Origin: Anabas testudineus
Taxonomy: Eukaryota > Chordata > Actinopteri > Anabantiformes > Anabantidae
NCBI RefSeq assembly: GCF_900324465.2
Contig: NC_046618.1
Coordinates: 8,922,063 to 8,986,062, forward strand
Reading direction: 5' to 3'
DNA length: 64,000 nucleotides
Below are positions 58,101 through 64,000 of this stretch, piece after piece (the stretch's first letter is position 1; each line of letters opens with the position of its first letter). A program made the position numbers and the translations under genes. The notes under the pieces are model-generated. The model was not told the DNA's origin and did not search any database. It was given only the letters and a program-made list of their open reading frames with translations.

Positions 58101-58582
58101 AAAGGAGAGTCTGTGTCCACTCGCACAGTGAATGAATTTGCATTAGGGAAAAAACACATGCACACACACAGTAGCTCAAAAACATGAACTTAGAAATTTA
58201 GATTTGTAAAATTAGTCACTCTTATATTCTCCATCACTCCCTCTGGTGGACAGTCACAAACTGACTTTTTTATGGAAGAAAAATAAATAAATAAAACCCA
58301 GTTCTCTTTTTCTGTTTAGCTTCACATAGTTTATTTTCTTCTCTTGTTCTCTTACTTTAAAGTATTGACAAGATTTCCAAGGTCACGTCTCCGGTACTGG
58401 TGATTCACGGTACAGAGGATGAGGTCATCGATTTCTCTCATGGCCTTGCGCTCTATGAACGCTGTCAGCGCCCAGTGGAGCCGCTCTGGGTGGAGGGGGC
58501 CGGACACAACGACGTGGAGCTTTACGGACAGTACTTGGAGAGACTCAAACAGTTTGTTGCACATGAGCTGGTCAACTTGTAG
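49775..58582 (+). CDS. abhd17b: ABHD17B, protein depalmitoylase
   Basis: Three coding exons, 49775-50241, 57843-58022 and 58363-58582, join in phase (2, 2) to 288 residues, the human ABHD17B length. It is an alpha/beta hydrolase that removes palmitate from membrane proteins such as N-Ras and PSD-95. The N-terminal Cys cluster (CCLFCCPPC, about residues 10-18) is its own palmitoylation and membrane-anchoring motif. The catalytic triad is visible: S170 in GQSIGTVP, D235 in [10 protein letters not shown] and H264 in [30 protein letters not shown] forms the oxyanion region. I placed the start at [11 protein letters not shown], matching the family; the frame is open 20 codons further upstream but that part is intronic-looking. 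The coding intron 1 is 7.6 kb. ABHD17A and C are close paralogues; the gda/C9orf85 context supports B. Confidence 0.96.
52136..52178. repeat. TGCG/TG microsatellite
   Basis: About eight GTGC units are followed by a short TG run, in the abhd17b intron. Confidence 0.95.
54765..54784. repeat. ATC microsatellite
   Basis: About six ATC units lie in the abhd17b intron. Confidence 0.85.
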
Positions 58583-59177
58583 AGGAGCTGGAGAAATACG
58601 GGTGGAGAAGGAGGAAGAAAAGAAAGCAGTGGTTTTCAAGAGAGGTGGAAAGATGGACTGAAAACCAGGGAAGGCAGTTTTTTGTTTGTTTGTTTTGTTT
58701 GTTTGTTTTTTAAGAAATGCAGGTAGACGTGGTGTTTGTGTAGTACTGACTTTTATGGTGGAAGACTTTTCTCGTTATGAAGCACTTCTCACCCTTGAAG
58801 CTCCAGTTTGCCCAGGCTGTCCAGGCCTGTCTATACTGTACCGTCCGTACATGCTGCAGCTGTGAACTTACATCATTTGGTTATGCTTTTAGATCATATC
58901 ATCTTTTTATCATGTTGAAGATTGCACATGGTGAAAGTGTGTGAATGAAAAAAGTAGACATGCAGTCAACATACTGTACCAGGTGTATGTGCAATATGAG
59001 AGTGTGTGAGCGTGAGTGTCACATCTTTGCTGCCTTTTGAGAAGGACTTGGTCCATGGTTATTTATGGAGACCTCCCATTAGCTCTGCTACAACCTGGGC
59101 TAGACCAGACATGGACCAGATTCTCTAAGCCAACTGAACTCCACCTGACCAGGATTGGTCCCACACACTCCAGACAC

Positions 59178-59202
59178 TATTATTATTATTATTATTATTA
59201 TT
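59178..59202. repeat. ATT microsatellite
   Basis: About eight TAT/ATT units lie in the abhd17b 3' UTR. Confidence 0.9.
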
Positions 59203-60296
59203 GTGTCTTTTTGTTTTTTTGTTTGACTGTTTATTCTTTTTTTTTTTTATATTATACATGATATTTGCACGTATCAGCTGTCACTGAAGAACTGTACAAG
59301 ACAAACTGACATATTATCTAGCTGTGCCAGTGTTGCCAAATGTTTAGTATAATATATTGCAGAGACTTACACAGGCAGATAAGTGTACTTTGTAAAAATA
59401 GCATTTAGAAACACCTCCAGAGCTCAGTTAGCTGTAGTCTCTACTACTCTGTTTAGTCTTAAATGGTACAGTTTGCTCATGTAGCTGGTTAAAAGGCTGA
59501 GACTGTATATCGTTGACCAGTGACGTGTGGGTCGTTTCCTCACACTGTGTTTTGAAAATGTTTCCACCTTTCTTACTTCAGAGTTTACCTTGGAGTGTTG
59601 TTGCTGTAAGAACAGTATCACTACACTGCAGTTAATTAACTTTGCATTTTCAGGAAACTTAAGTGCTGGACAGTTCAGTTGACAACATATCTGACCCCTC
59701 ATTGGAAATAACAAGTATCACCTCGATATAGTAACAATTACAATTGTTTTCTGTCTTTCCATCTTTGGGTCTGATGATGTCAAGTAAAATAATGGATTTT
59801 TGTTATTGCAGCGTATGTACCTGGATCAGCTCTTTCTAGATGTAAACTTTTTTTATGTGATGTGTGAAATGTTACTACTGTGACAGCAGCTGCAGTCTGT
59901 GCTCTGGTCAAGACTTATACCACTAATGCCAATTGGGTATGAATGGTGAGTGTTATTAACAAAGATTGGTGTTGATTCATTTTCAGTTCAGGAAGTTGTT
60001 ACAAAATGATGTATTATAATTATTTCAAATACATCTGGACTAAAAATGAATTAACTCCAACTAAGGTTAGTCGCTCACAATCTCTGTTCTGGGACAATGG
60101 TTTTTCTGTGTAAATGCCTCAACATTAAAGGCCTCGATAGACAAAATGTTTTTAAGTTGTCTGCATGGTATTCCTGGATCTATTGTCGTCTGTTGATTCG
60201 GCCTTTAATGCTGAGTGTGGCCCTGAAAGTGCCCTGTGCCCTAAAATGCAAAGTTCAAAGTGCTACTGCATGCTGCGCCAAGCTCGTTTCTTTCTC

Positions 60297-60298
<2 letters not shown>

Positions 60299-60325
<27 letters not shown>
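60299..60325. repeat. poly-T run
   Basis: Twenty-seven T residues lie in the abhd17b 3' UTR. The run could be a slippage site or, read on the minus strand, a retroposon A-tail, but no SINE body is next to it. Confidence 0.85.
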
Positions 60326-60329
<4 letters not shown>

Positions 60330-60831
60330 ATAAAATGTTAAAGTATCATTTTCATATGGATCTTTTTAGCACCTGTGCTATGCTTGAGCCGGCGTTCACT
60401 ATGGAGTTAATGATGAGTAACAATCATGACCAATAAGCCAATGGGTGCTACTGTAAACTTTCAGGTCTGGTTTGCTTGGTGAGAGGAAGAAAAGAAAGCT
60501 CTTTTTTTTTTCCACTATTTGTTGTCTTACAAACAAGGTTATCATTTCTTTCATTTTCACGGTTTAAATATTTGTAATGGAAATGTCATTTTTATTTTTC
60601 TCTCACGTGCTTTTGCCATTTCTCGTCTGTAATTAATATTAACTCTTGATATGACGATTATTAGACCACAGTAGGCCATCATTTTGGCTTTTTGTGTGAC
60701 CTTTGTACTGGTCACCTTAACTAATGTTATCTCTGATTTGACTAGATTCATTTTGTATAGCATATTTCAATGCAGAAGGAACTTGTATGTAATAACAATA
60801 TTAATATAGTACTTCTAACATGGATAAAGAA

Positions 60832-60837
60832 AATAAA
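60832..60837 (+). terminator. abhd17b: abhd17b distal poly(A) signal
   Basis: AATAAA is followed about 20 bases later by a GT-rich segment (CTTTGTGACGG). It is the better of two candidate signals. Confidence 0.6.
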
Positions 60838-60855
60838 ATGGTATTTGAGAAGCAA

Positions 60856-62399
60856 CACGCTTTGTGACGGATCTTTTTGAAAAAACGTTTTACGTTTCTA
60901 TTTCCGTGTCTGTTTTAGAGACGGGACGTCTTGTGCCATGACAACAAGTAATGGTATGTTCCTGCATACGATTAAGCAAGTCAGTGCTTCTTCTCACAAA
61001 TGTTATTTTGGCTGCATCACAAAACAAGCTGATATTTAACACCGCACTGCACTTCAGCAGGATGATTGTAATGGCAATGATATTTTTAACAACCATATTT
61101 CACATGACCAAGTGTTGTGGCGTCAATATGTGAAGCATGTTCAGTATGTCCTGCTGCTTAGACTCAGGGACAATGTTCCCACCAATACAACGTGTTGTGT
61201 TGGAGGAAGGTGGAGCATCTTCTCTTGCCTACCGGCAGGGGGCGGTGTGGCCTGAGTTATGGCCGTGCAGCAATCAACGCTGCTACTGGTGATGTGTTCA
61301 CAACTCCACGGAAATCCTGATCTTAATGGAGGGATCGGTCTGATTTTCATATGCATTGGGTTGGGAATACAAACCCCAAATAATAAAACTTCAGTGTTTG
61401 CATTATCACATGTGTAATGTGTTAAAACTAAACAAACAGAAAAACAACTTCAGCTGCAAAACAACTGGGACAAACTCCTGTTTTTGTTATAGTTCCTCAA
61501 CACGTCACTGCTTTTTCCATGTTGAGTGGTCCTATAACCCACTGCAGTAGAGGTAAATCAAACTGAACACAAGGACACTCTGATATGGGATCTATCTAAT
61601 TCCTGAGAACAGAAACCGTAGAACTGATGCTGTATATCCACCTTTAAAGTACCAAACTTTGCTACTGGCAGCTGATTAGTATTTTTTCATTTTAATTCAG
61701 TCATGCTGTTGTAAATGATCCCTTTAGCTTGATTTACCACTTACTAATATTACTATTATGAAAGACGTATAACTTAACACCCTTGTTGGACCAGTTATAG
61801 TTCACTGAACTTACAGTATATTATCCTACATATATGATGCCACAGTGAAGTTGTTATCATTAGCAGTAACTAAGAAGGGTACATCATCAGTGTTACCCGA
61901 TTGTAATTTATCTGCATGGGATCTACAGCTGCATGTATGCAGTGATCAAGCCACAAAGTTATGTGCCATGCTTCACTGAAATCTTTTCTGGCTAAAAAAC
62001 ACCCTTAGAGCAAACCTGCATTAAGTGAGTACCCAATAAAGCCTCAACATTACTAACATCAACGTTCATATACAAAATAATGGAAATTATAGATCCTTTA
62101 AAAATAAAATTAAAGCAGTGAGTATTTAAACCTTTATAGAAGAAAATAAAATTGACAGAACATATGATTAAACTATTAAAGGAAGAATATAATCTCCTAC
62201 TTGGACACATGCCTGAACAGTTACTACTACTAATAATAACAATCTATCATTGTGTGTGTGTGATGTTTTAGTTCTTTTGCTTGTTTTCTGTTTTCCGACT
62301 GCCGTGAAGGCCTCATCACTCCCTCCCCGCCCTGCCTTCCTGTCGGCGGGGCTGAGGGCTGTCCGACGGACCGACGACAGCCCATTAACACAGAAAAAG
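60856..62399. other. intergenic DNA right of abhd17b
   Basis: AT-rich DNA without a supported gene; frames are short and featureless. Confidence 0.5.
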
Positions 62400-62690
62400 A
62401 CCATGGGAAGGAGAAGTAGATGAAAAGCCAACTCGAGGAAAGTGAGAGGTTATTAGTTTGTTTCGTCGGCAGCGGCTCCGCGGTTTTTTTACGGTCCGTG
62501 CCGGGAGCGAATGGACCAGAGCCGGAGCGGAGCAGGACAGTCTCCACCACGGTCCGACCCCACTTCATCTGCCCGCTCACATTGTGTCCGTGTCCGTGTC
62601 CGCGGGTGAACCGCTGGGGGGGACAGAGGAGCGACTCCCCGGCTGAGCCTCCAGCTAGATACGTGGAGTCTGGTGTGTTTGTGTGAGTAA
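62400..62690 (+). promoter_or_regulatory. GC-rich promoter / possible first exon of next gene
   Basis: An abrupt rise in GC and CpG (62460-62650) ends at a possible donor (GTGAGT at 62683-62688). In human the gene beyond ABHD17B is CEMIP2/TMEM2, so this may be its non-coding first exon. No diagnostic coding sequence is present. Open frames on both strands here are typical of GC-rich DNA. Confidence 0.4.
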
Positions 62691-64000
62691 CTTACACCAG
62701 AGCTTAAAAGTGGTCTGCAGCCTGTGTAACTCCATCTAATCTGTTAAAGTTTCCAAAAGCAGCAGTGACCCGCATGAAAAACTAATGTTTCCACTGTTGT
62801 GACATTATATCCTCCAGGTTGCTGTGTTGTTTTGTCTGTGTGGTGGACTACACACATCCCTGTAAAACATGAGGATGCTGTTGCCTCTCTATCATGAAGT
62901 CAGGGGGGGGGTCACTGTGGCCAAACCAGCCCATATATAATGAAATCCTGCCATCCAGCACAGGACTGTGGCTGAGCGCACTCCCTGCACCTCACTGCAC
63001 TCATCAGATAGTGGGAGCTGCTGTGGCTTTTTGAGTTTGGAGTTAATATAGGGAACACATGGTTTACTGTTTGGTTTACTGTTTCAATTTCCAAAGTAAA
63101 GGGTGATTTTACAGCTGAGGAATGTGTGATGGTCTGTCCCACTTTGACTCCAGTGTTTCCCCACATCTGTTTGATATTCAGTAGCTCTGAGATCAGGAAA
63201 ATATGAGGGCTGCAGGGAGGGAATGGACGGGTCCCAGGGTACGAGGAAACGCATGCAGCCCACGAGCAGCAGTGTCATCTGCACTGAACAGCAGTAAGTC
63301 AAGTCCAAAGGGCTTTGTGCTCCGACAGCTTAGTTAGTAGCAGAGGAGCAGGAGCACCTTGGGCCTTTTTATGGTGAGGAATGTGAGCCTGAGGTTGGGT
63401 CATAAAGACTGATGCCTGCGGGGTCGTCCCATCGCAGGACTCCCACCGAGTCTGTCTATTGCGAGGCACAGACCCATGAGAACATGAACAGAGCAAGTGT
63501 AATGGGCATGCCTCTGCTGATGATGTTCCAGTTTAGCTTTTGATGGGGAATGAACTCCTACGAAGAATTCAGCTTGAAGTGGTCGAAGCTGCTGCTTAAA
63601 TTGCAGAACACCATAAGTAACTGAGCCCTTGTCGAGACGCCTGTGATTGTACGTTGCTTTGTTTAGGAGCTGAAGAGGGTTGTTGTGCTCTGGGTTTCAA
63701 AAAAAAAAAAAAAGTAATTGGTTTGACAAGACAATGGTCAGTTGTGTGGGTCCGTGTGTTGGCACCAGTGTGTGTGTGTGTGTGTGTGTCTGTGCCCACA
63801 TCATTGTATGTGTGAAGTGCTTATACACACACATGTGATTTAACAACTGAAATTGATCACTTTCTGCATATTTTTGTTTTGACTGAGCCTCACATTTGTC
63901 GCAGTTTTGCACTGTTTACATCCTCCTATAAAAGATCAGGCCGGTTCTTTAAATCGTGTAGCCTAAATCTGTTGCGTGAAAACTTTGACGTGCTGACATT
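62691..64000. other. right flank, probably intronic
   Basis: No coding signal is visible. There is a (TG)n run at about 63768-63788 and an A14 run near 63700. If the GC-rich block at 62.4-62.7 kb is a first exon, this is its intron. Confidence 0.4.
63768..63788. repeat. TG microsatellite
   Basis: About ten TG units with one preceding interruption. Confidence 0.85.

Larger units (their letters stand above)
58583..60855 (+). other. abhd17b: abhd17b 3' UTR
   Basis: The likely 3' UTR runs from the stop codon to just past the AATAAA at 60832-60837. It contains a TTTG repeat (58680-58710), an ATT microsatellite (59178-59202) and a T27 run (60299-60325). An earlier AATAAA at 60329-60334 directly after the T run is an alternative end. 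Confidence 0.6.

Noticed and set aside
62230-62686. Open frames of 88-116 codons on both strands in the GC-rich block
   Set aside because: CpG-rich promoter DNA is low in stop codons. No domain or coding signature supports either strand.

Overview
The window is from a vertebrate nuclear genome, almost certainly a ray-finned (teleost) fish. Genes are split by short GT-AG introns. The proteins match known vertebrate proteins along their whole length. Intergenic DNA carries remains typical of fish genomes: Tc1-like transposons, a hAT-like MITE, a tRNA-derived SINE, and L2-like, I/Jockey-like and R4/Dong-like LINE fragments, with many microsatellites. I saw no bacterial genes, CRISPR arrays, viral genes or LTR elements.

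Layout, left to right: nkx3-1 homeobox gene (+, 519-1407, two exons); a gene-poor stretch of about 9 kb with a SINE, an L2-like LINE fragment and a Tc1-family MITE; slc25a37/mitoferrin-1 (-, 10660-16142, four coding exons); entpd4 (-, 19889-23912, twelve coding exons); an I/Jockey-like LINE fragment (about 24.55-26.06 kb); an unnamed 671-residue leucine-rich-repeat gene with a BC-box-like motif (-, 27189-30331, four coding exons); gda/guanine deaminase (-, 33372-41842, fourteen coding exons); the C9orf85 homologue (-, 45195-46885, four coding exons); abhd17b (+, 49775-58582, three coding exons, probable upstream non-coding exon and a 2.3-kb 3' UTR); and a GC-rich stretch near 62.4-62.7 kb that may be the first exon of the next gene on the right.

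For every gene I joined exons by hand. Each join keeps reading phase and gives a complete open frame: 193, 337, 618, 671, 454, 186 and 288 residues. The entpd4, gda and abhd17b lengths match the human proteins or differ by only a couple of residues. No host gene here looks broken.

Gene order joins two blocks that lie on different human chromosomes: NKX3-1/SLC25A37/ENTPD4 (human 8p21) and GDA/C9orf85/ABHD17B (human 9q21). The LRR gene sits at the junction. The genes do not form one pathway: a homeodomain transcription factor, a mitochondrial iron importer, a Golgi/lysosome nucleotidase, a candidate ubiquitin-ligase adaptor, a purine-catabolism enzyme, a small zinc-ribbon-like protein and a protein depalmitoylase. 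C9orf85 and abhd17b are head to head over a CCAAT-rich, probably bidirectional promoter.

I found no convincing unknown multi-gene system. The best leads are the BC-box LRR gene, a possible alternative first exon of gda that joins exon 2 in frame, a GC-AG intron in gda, the CCAAT cluster, a TGACGTG palindrome upstream of entpd4, and a tandem pair of tRNA-like heads in the SINE. Family names and human comparisons are from memory; no searches were run.
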